Positions 24,516 through 33,106 of a stretch of DNA of 50,093 nt are shown here, piece after piece. Origin of the DNA: Arthrobacter sp. AQ5-06. GTDB taxonomy: Bacteria > Actinomycetota > Actinomycetes > Actinomycetales > Micrococcaceae. The notes beneath the pieces are model-generated. The model saw only the letters and a list, made by a program, of their open reading frames with translations, made no database searches and was not told the origin of the DNA. Made by a program: the position numbers and the translations under genes. Location: NCBI RefSeq assembly GCF_003287955.1, contig NZ_QMKP01000023.1:1-50093 (forward strand). Reading direction: 5' to 3'. Within the stretch, counting starts at the first letter, position 1. The number at the start of each line of letters is the position of its first letter.

Positions 24516-25174
24516 AGCTGTTCGTTGGCGCCTTCGCGGAGCTGGTCGTGGGTGACGGTGAGATGGCAGGAATCGCCCACCGGCTCGATCTCCCAGGTGA
24601 TGCGTGAGGTGCCCTCGGCCTTGACGTCCTCGCCCCAGAGCGCGCGCATGGTCTGGACGAGCTTGCGCGGGGGATCCAGCTCCAGGATCTCGCCGTCGCC
24701 CAGGAGTCCCTCAGACTTTGAGTTGTCCATCTCGAAGCGTCCGCCGGGTTTCCATTCCGCGGTGATGGTGTTGCCGAACTGATACTTGCTGCGGATCTCG
24801 CTGTCCGTGATGGCTTCCCAGAGCCGCTCCGGAGTGGTCTTGATGTAGATTTCGAAGATCTTTTCCATGGGACTTTCCAATCTGGTTTTGAGGTCGCTGA
24901 GGGCAGCGGCCCATGGTTGTGCATATTTGCTGACCCAGCGGTCGTGGACCAGTCGGATGGGCACCGGATTGAGGAAGTGCAGTTTCTCCCGGCCCCGACG
25001 GCGGGTCACCACCAGCCCGGCATCCTCCAGGAGCTTGAGGTGCTTGGCGATCCCGAAGCGGGTCATGTCGAAGCGGGCCTCAAGCGCACTCAGGGACTGT
25101 CCGTCTTCGCGGAACAGCTCGTCCAGCAGATCCCTGCGGGTGGGGTCGGCGAGGGCCTTGAATATGGTGTCCAC
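24422..25174 (-). CDS. ArsR-type regulator fused to an SRPBCC (AHSA1-like) domain
   Basis: About 250 residues: an N-terminal ArsR winged helix (IFKALADPTRRDLLDELFRE; SALEARFDMTRFGIAKHLKL as the HTH) and, after about residue 105, an SRPBCC ligand-binding domain (FEIYIKTTPERLWEAITDSE; GGWPMILSGLKTWLETGELL). Such fusions are thought to bind a hydrophobic ligand and regulate their own gene. I place the start at GTG 25174 because it lies 6 bases after a -10 box, giving a probable leaderless message, and because it matches the usual start of the HTH. The in-frame ATG at 25195 falls inside the operator. Confidence 0.85.
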   Translation of the reverse strand: MDTIFKALADPTRRDLLDELFREDGQSLSALEARFDMTRFGIAKHLKLLEDAGLVVTRRRGREKLHFLNPVPIRLVHDRWVSKYAQPWAAALSDLKTRLESPMEKIFEIYIKTTPERLWEAITDSEIRSKYQFGNTITAEWKPGGRFEMDNSKSEGLLGDGEILELDPPRKLVQTMRALWGEDVKAEGTSRITWEIEPVGDSCHLTVTHDQLREGANEQLYGGWPMILSGLKTWLETGELLTTPGSLMYT

Positions 25175-25180
25175 AGTTCT

Positions 25181-25210
25181 AGAATAGGTGACCATTTGGT
25201 CACATGTCAA
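25181..25210 (-). promoter_or_regulatory. Promoter with embedded ArsR operator
   Basis: Read on the minus strand, a consensus -35 TTGACA (25210-25205) and a -10 TATTCT (25186-25181) are spaced by 18 bases. The spacer contains the perfect inverted repeat GTGACCA-AA-TGGTCAC (25203-25188). The GTG start lies 6 bases after the -10. A repressor bound there would block RNA polymerase directly, which is the expected autoregulation for an ArsR protein. Confidence 0.7.
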
Positions 25211-25263
25211 CGGATTTGCCCGGCGCAGCCCGGGACAGTTCACGCGGGTTACAGGATCGAGGA

Positions 25264-25563
25264 TTAATCCTCAACAGCTGAAAGAGTCTCCTGCCGCTGC
25301 GCGCGTTCGCGGGCGATGCCGCCAAGGACCGCAACGCCCAAAGTCAGAACTGAGGTCAGCAGGATTCCCAAGGCCACATGGACGTGCAGCGGCGCCGCAA
25401 CCATAGCTGCCCCAGCCAGAATGAGCATCACGGCGCCCAAGCGCCTGCCCCAGTTCGGGTTCGCGTCGGGCGTGGCGAGGATCGAGAGCATCAACTTGCC
25501 GCCGAAGAATGAGGCGGGCAGGCCTTGCGGTGTCGCGTCACCATAGGACTGGAAGCTGAGCAT
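25264..25563 (-). CDS. Hypothetical small membrane protein
   Basis: From ATG 25563 the product has 99 residues: NPNWGRRLGAVMLILAGAAM opens a first helix and VALGILLTSVLTLGVAVLGG is a second, followed by a charged tail ARERAQRQETLSAVED. I know no family. Earlier in-frame starts up to 25635 would overlap the helicase relic upstream. Codon use is normal, but the neighbourhood is decaying, so it may be a leftover of a longer gene. Confidence 0.45.
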   Translation of the reverse strand: MLSFQSYGDATPQGLPASFFGGKLMLSILATPDANPNWGRRLGAVMLILAGAAMVAAPLHVHVALGILLTSVLTLGVAVLGGIARERAQRQETLSAVED

Positions 25564-25607
25564 ATCCGTCGTGGCCGGGGCACTGACATTCGACGTGAGC
25601 AGCGCCA

Positions 25608-25910
25608 CTACTCGCTTTTCAGCACCGGCTCCCACGCCTGCGTCCGGGACAGCGCCTGCTTGAGTTCCCGCCCGCCTGCTTCCTCCAGCAGCCCGGAGTC
25701 GCCAACAACTACCAGCAGGCTCCGGGCCCGGGAGAGCCCGACGTAGAGCTGTTCAGCCGCCCGGCCCATGTCCTTGAAGCCGTTGACGCAAAGAACAACA
25801 ACAGACCTTTTCCAGGCCTTTGAAGCCCAGCACGTGCCCGTAGAACTCGCCGTCGCCCGCGTGGAACTTTGCTGATGGGCTAGCGGCATCGGGCTTGGGC
25901 GACCGCACCC
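25608..25910 (-). pseudogene. C-terminal relic of a UvrD/NERD-type helicase
   Basis: One frame gives KFHAGDGEFYGHVLGFKGLE. A shift near 25815 then gives VVVLCVNGFKDMGRAAEQLY and VGLSRARSLLVVVGD, ending LKQALSRTQAWEPVLKSE at 25608. The FKGLE...LYVGLSRAR pattern is motif V/VI of UvrD-like superfamily-1 helicases, as found at the end of NERD-domain or DUF2075 proteins. Everything before this, including the ATPase Walker motifs, is missing, so the gene is dead. Confidence 0.65.
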
Positions 25911-26002
25911 GGGGCCGCTGACTCCGGCACAGCGCCGCGCGCCGACACATAGGTCACCGGACTCTGTCCCGACACGAGTGTTCCCTGCAATGCATTTCAT
26001 GT

Positions 26003-26496
26003 TCATGTTTGGTGGCGGCTATATTTGGCGCTCTTCTCCACCTGCCTGATCCTGCGGTGACGTCGGCGGAGCGCGCCAGTCAAGGAGAGAAGCAAGGCAC
26101 AGGCCAGAGCCACGCCACCGCTGAGGACAAGGAAATCCACGACGGTCGAATGAGGAGCCATCTCATCCGTGAACGCCCGGACATGAGAGACTGCGAAGCC
26201 CATGGCGGCGTCAGGTAGAAACAAGAGCACTGCCGGAATCGCATAGCAATACAGGACAGACGCAATTGTTCTTTCTGCCTCCAAAGAACCGCTGGCCCTG
26301 CGGGTCAGGTACCAGCAAACGGCCAAGCTGATACAGGTCCAAAGGACGAACCACAATACGTTGTCAACGTTCGATCCGTCCTGAAACGCCTGGACGACTC
26401 AATAAGTCCCAATCCTGTGTACTGCGCCGAGACGATGTACACGGAATAGGCGCCTTACAGCCACGGGACCGCGGCGGCCAACCACAGAGTTGTCAC
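26003..26496 (-). pseudogene. Small membrane protein broken by a stop and a frameshift
   Basis: From GTG 26496 (GGAG upstream) the reading is TTLWLAAAVPWL, an in-frame TAA, then GAYSVYIVSAQYTGLGLI. A shift near 26398 leads into VVQAFQDGSNVDNVLWFVLW and on to 26003 with three hydrophobic helices, ending VEKSAKYSRHQT. The pieces read as one roughly 165-residue integral membrane protein of unknown family. The downstream part (from TTG 26356) might still be translated alone. Sequencing error is an alternative to decay. Confidence 0.45.
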
Positions 26497-26528
26497 GATT
26501 GGCCATCTCCCATATTCCGGTCCTCCGT

Positions 26529-26739
26529 TCACCAGTTGCACGTTTGGGCTGGCGGCCGCATGCCGATCCGGCTGCGCCAGTTCGGGTTGGAGCGCCGCTC
26601 ATACTCCAGGTCGAACGTTCCCCATTCGGCGACTCCTCCAAGGACATGGCACTCCCATTGCTGCCGGGGCCAGAAGGCAGAGTGCGAGTGAAACTGCCCC
26701 GGCTTTCAGGGGCACGGATTTAGACCGGAAATTGGTCAT
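26529..26739 (-). pseudogene. Small secreted protein, frameshifted
   Basis: ATG 26739 starts TNFRSKSVPLKAGAVSLALC, a plausible signal peptide ending near LLAPAAMG. After a shift near 26640 the reading continues as HVLGGVAEWGTFDLEYERRS and NPNWRSRIGMRPPAQTCNW to the stop at 26529. The two halves in sequence look like one secreted protein of about 70 residues. No family is recognised. It lies just upstream of, and on the same strand as, the broken membrane protein, so both may have been one operon. Confidence 0.4.
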
Positions 26740-26777
26740 CTATTTCCCCCAGAGAATAGATTCATTCCTAGGCCCCC

Positions 26778-26963
26778 ATGCCTGAGAAATTGAAGACTAT
26801 CCTGCCCGCAGAAACAACAGCAGCAATTGGAGTCGTGTTTGTTGGGATTGGGCCCTTCTGCTTGCGCCCCAATCTTGAGCTTCCCGGCGAAAGGTTGCTA
26901 TCCGCGATGTCGAATTTAGGTCCCGAAGAGACTGCGATTTTCGTCCATCATGGTCTCAAATGA
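26778..26963 (+). CDS. Doubtful small hypothetical protein
   Basis: A 61-codon frame, MPEKLKTILPAETTAAIGVV to ETAIFVHHGLK, on the plus strand. The composition is protein-like with one moderately hydrophobic stretch, but there is no ribosome site and codon GC is lower than in neighbours. I list it because the surrounding 400 bases hold nothing else on this strand. Confidence 0.2.
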   Translation: MPEKLKTILPAETTAAIGVVFVGIGPFCLRPNLELPGERLLSAMSNLGPEETAIFVHHGLK

Positions 26964-26989
26964 GATTGACATTTCCAGGGGTGCGACCC

Positions 26990-28096
26990 TCAGCGCGGGA
27001 GTAAGCCGGCGGTGAGGTTGCGGGCAAGGAGGCCCGCGCGGGTCGCGGGGACGAGCAGCGCTGCGGCCAGGACATGGCCGCGTTGGCGGGAGTTGGCGAG
27101 CTTGCGGTGGCGGGATTCGTAGCGGCGTAGTGCAGCCGTAGGGTCGTCGGGGGTAGCGGCCATGGCTTCGGCCAGGGTGGCGGCACCGGTCATGGCGAGG
27201 CTGGACCCGTCGCCGAACAACGATACGCAGGAGGCGGCGTCACCCAGCAGCGTCACCCGCCCCCGGGACCAGCCCGGCAGCAGGACCTGGCTGACGGAGT
27301 CGAAATATAGGTCCTTGGCGGTGAGGACCTGCTCGGGCAGGTCGGGTAGCTCGGGAACGGGCCAGTCGTGCGCGGTGTAGGCGTCGAGAACGATCCGTTG
27401 CTGGGTCCGGGTGTCTCGATAGTCCAGGCCGGGTGGGCCGCGGAAGATGAAGCCGGCCCCGGCGGTTCCGCGTACCGGATGGATGGTTAGCGACAGGCCC
27501 GGCTGGTTGTACATGAGCACCGTTGCGGGGTCGGCTGCGGGTCTACCGAGCGATAGCGTGGCGATGTAGAGGCCGAGATGGCGGACGAAACCGTTTTCGG
27601 GGCCGAACGCCAGGGCCCGCACCGTGGAGTGCAATCCGTCGGCGCCGACGACCAGGTCGAACCGGCGCGGGGCCGCCCGCTTGAAGGTGACGTCGACGCC
27701 GTCGTCATCCGCCCGCAGGGCGGTGATCGAGTCCCCGAACAGGAATTCGGCCTCGTCTCGGCTGGACTCGCAAAGGATCGCCGCGAGGTCGGCACGGGGT
27801 ATCTCGACGTCATCGCCCCGGGGCCGGCCGAGCCGCAGCGGGCCGACCCGACGCCCGGATGCGGTCACGAAAGCCAGGCGCGGCGCGTTGGTTGCCGCCT
27901 CGTGCAGGCGCGGCAGGATGCCCATCCGCCGGGCCACCTCGGTGGCCGCGCCATGAACGTCGACCGGGCTGCCGCTGGAGCGCAATGCCTGGGCGCGTTC
28001 GACCACCGTCGGCTGAAACCCGTGGCGGGCCAGCCAGTACGCCAGGGTGGGGCCGGCGATGCCCGCCCCGCAGATCAACACGGTGCGTTGTCCCAT
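26990..28096 (-). CDS. FAD-dependent aromatic-ring-type monooxygenase
   Basis: A 368-residue flavoprotein monooxygenase of the PHBH-like group. The N-terminal Rossmann motif is VLICGAGIAGPTLAYWLARH (GxGxxG), the NAD(P)H/FAD motif is FDLVVGADGLHSTVRALAF (DG), and the second FAD site is RVTLLGDAASCVSLFGDGSS (GD). These enzymes hydroxylate aromatics or inactivate antibiotics such as tetracycline or rifamycin; the substrate here is unknown. ATG 28096 starts at the family's usual N-terminus. The frame continues upstream into a ClpC fragment, so an extended product is possible, but the upstream part is a relic. The ribosome site is not obvious. Confidence 0.85.
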   Translation of the reverse strand: MGQRTVLICGAGIAGPTLAYWLARHGFQPTVVERAQALRSSGSPVDVHGAATEVARRMGILPRLHEAATNAPRLAFVTASGRRVGPLRLGRPRGDDVEIPRADLAAILCESSRDEAEFLFGDSITALRADDDGVDVTFKRAAPRRFDLVVGADGLHSTVRALAFGPENGFVRHLGLYIATLSLGRPAADPATVLMYNQPGLSLTIHPVRGTAGAGFIFRGPPGLDYRDTRTQQRIVLDAYTAHDWPVPELPDLPEQVLTAKDLYFDSVSQVLLPGWSRGRVTLLGDAASCVSLFGDGSSLAMTGAATLAEAMAATPDDPTAALRRYESRHRKLANSRQRGHVLAAALLVPATRAGLLARNLTAGLLPR

Positions 28097-28441
28097 ACCC
28101 GTCAGCTTAACGGGAACGACACGGCCGGGCACCCATCGCGGGGTTGCCAGGAGTACCTTGGCCGCGGTCGTGAGCTCGATGCCCATGTCCTTGTCCGCCG
28201 GTCGCTTCTCCAGCCGTCCGACGAACTGTCCATGATCTCGATGATCTCGTCCTGGTCAGGGGTTAGCTGGGGGAAGACCACAACGTCGTCAACACGGTTC
28301 AGGAACTCGGGGCCGAAGTGCTGCTTGAGCTCCTCAGGTTACGCGGGCACGCATCCGGTTGTAACCGGTTTGCGTGTCCGTGCCGGACTGGAAGCCGGTG
28401 GCCACGCTCTTGGAGATGTCGCGGTCGCCGAACAGTAACGC
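28097..28441 (-). pseudogene. clpC: Relic of ATPase ClpC (C-terminal region)
   Basis: Three frames on the minus strand give consecutive pieces of the second AAA domain of ClpC: RDISKSVATGFQSGTDTQTG and YNRMRARVT; then, after a one-base insertion that makes TGA, ELKQHFGPEFLNRVDDVVVF and PQLTPDQDEIIEIMD. After a two-base loss comes VGRLEKRPADKDMGIELTTA, then AKVLLA. Both breaks can be read directly. The rest of the roughly 830-residue protein is absent, so this is a stray duplicate, not the housekeeping gene. Its last frame runs in frame into the monooxygenase. Confidence 0.75.
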
Positions 28442-28465
28442 TCCTTAGCGCTACTATTCCGCGGA

Positions 28466-29043
28466 ATGGTCCTCGACCCCCTTGTCCTGGACCGCAATGG
28501 CCTGCCCGGCCTGCTTGTTGAGCGGTTCGACCGGGCCCAGGGCGACGGGCTGCGGCGCCTGGCCCTGGAAGATGCGGGGCAGGTCCTGAACCTCCCACCG
28601 GCATCAAAATATGCCGTGAGCTCGGAGGAAGTAGTGCTGGCGCTGGCCGGGCTGTGCAAAGCCAAAGCCATCGCCGCAAGGAACCTATACTTGCAGTTCG
28701 TCTTCGCCTGGCTGACCGGCAACGGGGACCTGCACGCCAAGAATGCATCGGTACTGGAAGGCAATCGCGGTGGCTGGGTGGTGGCCCCCAACTACGACAT
28801 CCCGTGCACCCTGCTCTACGGTGACGACACCATGGCCCTCACCGTCGCCGGCAGGGTGAAGAACCTCAAGGTCACGCATTGGGAGGAGTTCGCCGCGAGC
28901 ATTGGGCTGCCGGAAAGAGCGGCCACGGCCGCGAACAAGGTAGCCTTGACCGCCGCGGCCGCCACACGTTGCCCTTCACCGGATCGCCCCTGAACGGGGC
29001 GCTGCGGGAACTGCGGTTCCGCCGCGCCGAACTTACCGGCTGA
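28466..29043 (+). pseudogene. HipA-type toxin kinase, truncated and frameshifted
   Basis: The frame from 28466 has LLVERFDRAQGDGLRRLALE, then AWLTGNGDLHAKNASVLEG (catalytic loop) and APNYDIPCTLLYGD (metal-binding turn), the kinase core of HipA. The first 200 or so residues are missing. Near 28965 the frame shifts: the normal HipA end continues in another frame as LPFTGSPLNGALRELRFRRA to the stop at 29043. No HipB-like antitoxin gene is adjacent. The product is unlikely to be toxic. Confidence 0.7.
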
Positions 29044-29082
29044 TGCTTGGGGCGCGACGGAGGGCGGTGGGAGGATGGATCT

Positions 29083-29754
29083 GTGCAGCCATTCTTTGAC
29101 TTCCTTGGCCACTACTGGTGGCTCATCTTCCCTCTGGGCGGAATGGCCGGCGGGTGGGCGCGCCAGTGGTCCAGAGCCAGTGAACGCCGGCACCGGCGCA
29201 AGGTGGAGCTCTATGAACTCAAGAACCAGACTGTGCAGGCGGAACGGGCCAGCCAGACTGAGGTCGCGGCGCTGACTGCGGCGCTCGACGCCGTGAACCG
29301 GCGGTGGCTGGACTACGAGCTCGACGTCGGGAAGCTTATCGACTTTCCGGTGATGACGGATGTGCGGGAACCTCTCACCGTCGCGTTCCTCCGGGCGAAG
29401 AGGGAGGCAGACGGTTTGCGCCCTGCCGCCCCAGGCGACATTGCGTCGTCGGCGCGGCTGGGGGAGTACCGGTCGGCCGTGCACGCCTTTGAGGTGGCCT
29501 TCGACGTTGCCGAGCGGGAAGCCAAGCGGATCAAGGACCACAACTTCACTGAGCCGGAACGCCAGCGCCTGGCGACGGCCAGGAAGCTGCTCAACATCGC
29601 TTCCGACAATGCCGCCACACCGGCGGAACGCCAAACAGCGTACAAGCGCGCCCGGCGGGAACTGGATGGTCTCATCGTCCTGCCCGAGGCTACGCTCGCG
29701 GCGCTGGAAGCGACGATCGCCGGAGAACTGAACTCACCACGCGCCTCGGAATGA
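29083..29754 (+). CDS. Hypothetical coiled-coil protein with N-terminal membrane segment
   Basis: GTG 29083, 7 bases after GGAGGATGG, starts a 223-residue protein. The N-terminus QPFFDFLGHYWWLIFPLGGM is a single hydrophobic anchor, and the rest is charged and helical (RASERRHRRKVELYELKNQT; LRAKREADGLRPAAPGDIAS; AFDVAEREAKRIKDHNFTEP). I remember no characterised family, though DUF-like homologues seem usual in Arthrobacter. A decayed second copy at 36357 preserves the same anchor and core. A non-GTG first codon in that copy supports this start choice. Confidence 0.65.
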   Translation: MQPFFDFLGHYWWLIFPLGGMAGGWARQWSRASERRHRRKVELYELKNQTVQAERASQTEVAALTAALDAVNRRWLDYELDVGKLIDFPVMTDVREPLTVAFLRAKREADGLRPAAPGDIASSARLGEYRSAVHAFEVAFDVAEREAKRIKDHNFTEPERQRLATARKLLNIASDNAATPAERQTAYKRARRELDGLIVLPEATLAALEATIAGELNSPRASE

Positions 29755-29908
29755 CCGGGCAGGGGAGCACGACGTCGGCGCCCGGGTCGGGCGGCGGGAG
29801 GCGGCCACGGGCACCCCTGTATCCTGAGAATGTAGTTCAAGTGCCCCAGCGGCCATCGACCAAGCGCGGTTCGCGGCCGGATGTCGGTCTGGAATCTGGG
29901 CCGCAGCC

Positions 29909-31171
29909 TTGGACGTCATCGAATCGCCGCCGCAATCGTCAGTCTCCGATCGGCCCCCGGACTCTTGGAATGGATCCTTTATCAGTACTGACACGCCAGC
30001 TCCCGTGGGAATCCCGACGCCGGTCCTCAAGCCCTCGCGCACAGCTGAGGTGGATGGGCGCGCCCTCGTGACCTGGGTCGTGGCTGGTGACAGCATGTCC
30101 GCGCGATGGCGTTCGGCGAACGGCAGACCGGCGCCGACGCGCGTCGAAGTGGTCTCCGACTCTCTCACGGCCGATGATGCGAACCGGATGGCGTCACAGG
30201 GGATCGCGATGCTCTGGCACGGTGACTTCCACAACGCGCGGCAGATCCTCAACGCCATGGACCGGCGGCTAGGCGCCGGAAAGAAAGAGGCCGCAGGAAC
30301 CCCGGCCGATAAGTTCTATCGGCATCGCCAGTCCCGCTCGCATCGTGCACGCATTCTCGGCCTGCTGCTGATTCCTCTTGATCCGGGCCCGGTGGTGCCG
30401 CTGCGCCGCGCACCGGATATCCGGGAGGCCGCCGCTGAAGCGTACGGTGACATCGGCGAATCTTCCATTGTGTCCCTCCACGAGATTGTCGGGGCAATTG
30501 GCGCCCACGAGTGGCGACGGAATGGCGTCTACGTCGATGCCCTGCAGGGCCGCATCCACCCGCACTATGGCACGTTCTTCCCCACCCGGAGTGAGTATGT
30601 GGATCTCGTGGCCGCCGCTCCGCTGCCCTCTGACACGCTGGCGTTCGACGTCGGAACCGGCACCGGGGTGCTCGCTGCCGTCCTCGCGCGCCGTGGCGTC
30701 CACCGCGTGGTAGCGACGGACAATGAACCGCGTGCAATCGCCTGCGCCGGTGAGAATTTCCGGAACCTCGGTGTCCAGGACCGTGCTGAGGCCGTCCTGA
30801 CCGACATGTTCCCGCCCGGACGGGCACCGCTGATCGTGTGCAACCCGCCCTGGATTCCGGCCACGCCGCATTCCAGCCTGGACAGCGCCGTCTACGACCC
30901 CGGGAGCAGGATGCTGTTCCGCTTCCTGAACGAACTCTCCGATCATCTGGAGCCGGGCGGTGAGGGCTGGCTTGTCCTCTCCGACCTGGCCGAGCACCTT
31001 GGCCTGCGGTCGCGTGAGGATCTGCTGACGGCCATCGAGGCGGCTGGGCTGAAGGTGATGGAACGGCTCGACACCAAGCCGACGCATCCGAAGGCATCGG
31101 ACCGCGACGATCCTCTGTTCGAGGCGCGCACGGCCGAGGTCACGTCCCTGTGGCGGCTTGTTCGCCGATAG
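29909..31171 (+). CDS. Class I SAM-dependent methyltransferase (N5/N6-type, NPPW motif)
   Basis: Up to 420 residues. The SAM site is TLAFDVGTGTGVLAAVLARR (about 245-265) and the catalytic motif is VCNPPWIPA (Asn about 312), typical of HemK/PrmC- or DNA-adenine-type amino methyltransferases. EVTSLWRLVRR ends it. Before the domain lies a region with GIAMLWHGDFHNARQILNAM and SHRARILGLLLIPLDPG, found in a Micrococcaceae-type group I recall as of unknown target. The start is unclear: TTG 29909 is the first possible codon after the stop at 29825, and ATG 30095 would trim 62 residues. Family-like sequence seems to begin before 30095. Confidence 0.75.
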   Translation: MDVIESPPQSSVSDRPPDSWNGSFISTDTPAPVGIPTPVLKPSRTAEVDGRALVTWVVAGDSMSARWRSANGRPAPTRVEVVSDSLTADDANRMASQGIAMLWHGDFHNARQILNAMDRRLGAGKKEAAGTPADKFYRHRQSRSHRARILGLLLIPLDPGPVVPLRRAPDIREAAAEAYGDIGESSIVSLHEIVGAIGAHEWRRNGVYVDALQGRIHPHYGTFFPTRSEYVDLVAAAPLPSDTLAFDVGTGTGVLAAVLARRGVHRVVATDNEPRAIACAGENFRNLGVQDRAEAVLTDMFPPGRAPLIVCNPPWIPATPHSSLDSAVYDPGSRMLFRFLNELSDHLEPGGEGWLVLSDLAEHLGLRSREDLLTAIEAAGLKVMERLDTKPTHPKASDRDDPLFEARTAEVTSLWRLVRR

Positions 31172-31698
31172 TCAGGGAGCGTAAGCAGGCCACCGACCGC
31201 GGAGTTTGCAGCACCCGTTGTCAGTGCTCGGCAGCGAGCCTAAGCTGTGGCCACGGCCCCACTCGGGGACCGTCTGATCCTCCCCCATTGGGTGCCGAGC
31301 ACGCGCCGGTGGCGTCAGCTCATTCGGAAATTTGCTGAGGCGGTTGTCAGTGTCTGGGGGCCTACGCGATGGCGCCGGGGCAGTATTTCCGGTCGGCGGG
31401 CGGCTTCAGCTTGGTCCTGCCGCCGGATTCGACGTCGAGTCCGGCGGTGGCCCGCCTGTCGCTGACCTGTTTGGCAGCCGGCGACGAAAGAGGAACTGTA
31501 TACCGATCTCGCCCAGACTGACAGAAATGATAATTTGCGACATTTTTCATCAAGATCGGCTCAAGACTCAATCAACGTTGTCCGAGGTTCGTCGTAGTTT
31601 CGGTTTCCGTGGCTCTGCGAGAAATAGGCTCGGCATTTACGTGAAGTTTCAAGAGAAAAGGTCGGGCTGAACGCCGGGCCTTCATTATTGGGGAATTA
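31172..31698. other. Intergenic region with possible minus-strand gene tail
   Basis: This stretch holds no clear gene. On the minus strand, 31362-31450 reads TAGLDVESGGRTKLKPPADR and KYCPGAIA to a stop, which looks like the tail of a lost gene, but no family is recognised. From about 31500 the base composition turns AT-richer (ATGATAATTTGCGACATTTT), so the promoter of the HNH gene is probably there. An imperfect hairpin at 31658-31682 (AAGGTCGGGC/GCCGGGCCTT) lies just before its ribosome site. Confidence 0.35.
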
Positions 31699-33060
31699 AT
31701 GTCGAACAATCAGACCCCTTTCGGGTCAGCACCATCTGCTCCTGCGCCCGGACCGAATCCGGCCAGCAGGCCACGGGCTTCCACCTTCATCGGTGGCGGA
31801 ATCACAGCCCTCTTCATGATTATTGGCGCCATCAGTAGCGGGTTTGGGGGTGCGCTGGTCTTCCTGGCTATCTCGGCCGCACTTACCGGCCTCTACGTCC
31901 TGGCCACCGGACGCCGTTCATGGGCATGGCTCCCGGCGAAGCGGAAGGCAGGGGGCATCGCCCTGGCGGTCTCCTTCGCTCTCTTCATCGCCGGCGCAGT
32001 CGCATTGCCGCGAACCAACGCGGATGACCTTGAGGCAGCCTCCTGGGACTGGAATGCCTCGCCAGGAACCGCCACAGCGAGCGCATCAGCAGAGGTGACG
32101 TCGACGCCGTCGTCCACTCCGACCGCACAGGCGACAGGCGCCCCGCTCGATCCTGAGACTCCAAGCCTCGTTGCGAACGGCGTTGCGGCTCCGAAGACGC
32201 AGCCGGCCTTTGCTACCAAGGCGATCGATCTGCTGGCCACCCTTCCCATCAAGGGCCGGGCGCCGAAGACGGGATATGACCGTGCGCTCTTTGGACAGGC
32301 CTGGGCAGACGTCGACCGTAACGGCTGCGATACCCGCAACGACATGCTCAAACGCGACCTTACAGGGATCGCGTACACCAACAGCGTCCCCTGCAAGGTG
32401 CAGTCCGGAACTCTTGCGGATCCTTACACGGGTACTACCATCAGGTTCCTGCGGGGGAGTGCCACCAGCAGCGCCGTCCAGATCGACCATGTTGTTGCCC
32501 TCAGTGACGCCTGGCAGAAGGGCGGGCAGCAGCTGACCGTGGAGCAGCGGACCGCCTTCGCCAATGACCCCCTGAACCTCCAGTCCACGGACGGTCCCAC
32601 CAACATGAAAAAGGGCGACGGCGACGCCGCCACCTGGTTGCCGCCGAACAAGGGCTTCCGGTGCGAATACGTGGCGCGGCAGATTTCCGTGAAGGCAACG
32701 TACAGCCTGTGGGTCACCCAGGCGGAGCATGACGCGATGGCCAGGATCCTGGCCGACTGCGCCGGGCAGTTGGCACCAACAAACGAGAAGGCTCCGGTGG
32801 TTGCCTCGCCCGCACCCGCCCCTGCGCCGGTGGTGGCAGCTGCTCCAGTAGCTCCCGCTCCGGCCCCTGTGGCGCCGGCCCCCGCCCCGGTTGCTCCCGC
32901 AAAGGTCGTGCCCGCGCCAGCTCCTGCAGCACCGGCCGCCGTTTACTACGCCAACTGCACGGCGGCCAAGGCCGCAGGCGCCGCACCGATCTTTGCCGGG
33001 CAAGCCGGCTACCGGGCGGCGCTTGACCGCGATTCCGACGGCGTGGCCTGCGAGAGCTAG
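31699..33060 (+). CDS. Membrane-anchored HNH nuclease with excalibur domain
   Basis: A 453-residue protein in this order: Pro-rich cytoplasmic start, three hydrophobic helices (about 25-105), a Ser/Thr linker, a DUF1524-type HNH nuclease domain, a Pro/Ala repeat linker and a C-terminal excalibur domain. The nuclease motif is AVQIDHVVALSDAWQKGG (about 261-278) with LNLQSTDGPTNMKKGD supplying the Asn/His pair. The excalibur part ends in ALDRDSDGVACES, the DxDxDGxxCE calcium-like loop. It should act outside the membrane on DNA or RNA, for example nutrient nucleic acid. GGGGAA precedes ATG 31699. The next gene shares the same C-terminal module. Confidence 0.88.
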   Translation: MSNNQTPFGSAPSAPAPGPNPASRPRASTFIGGGITALFMIIGAISSGFGGALVFLAISAALTGLYVLATGRRSWAWLPAKRKAGGIALAVSFALFIAGAVALPRTNADDLEAASWDWNASPGTATASASAEVTSTPSSTPTAQATGAPLDPETPSLVANGVAAPKTQPAFATKAIDLLATLPIKGRAPKTGYDRALFGQAWADVDRNGCDTRNDMLKRDLTGIAYTNSVPCKVQSGTLADPYTGTTIRFLRGSATSSAVQIDHVVALSDAWQKGGQQLTVEQRTAFANDPLNLQSTDGPTNMKKGDGDAATWLPPNKGFRCEYVARQISVKATYSLWVTQAEHDAMARILADCAGQLAPTNEKAPVVASPAPAPAPVVAAAPVAPAPAPVAPAPAPVAPAKVVPAPAPAAPAAVYYANCTAAKAAGAAPIFAGQAGYRAALDRDSDGVACES

Positions 33061-33106
33061 CCACGCCAATCACTCCACAGATTTAACAATTTTCCAAGGG
33101 GGAAAA

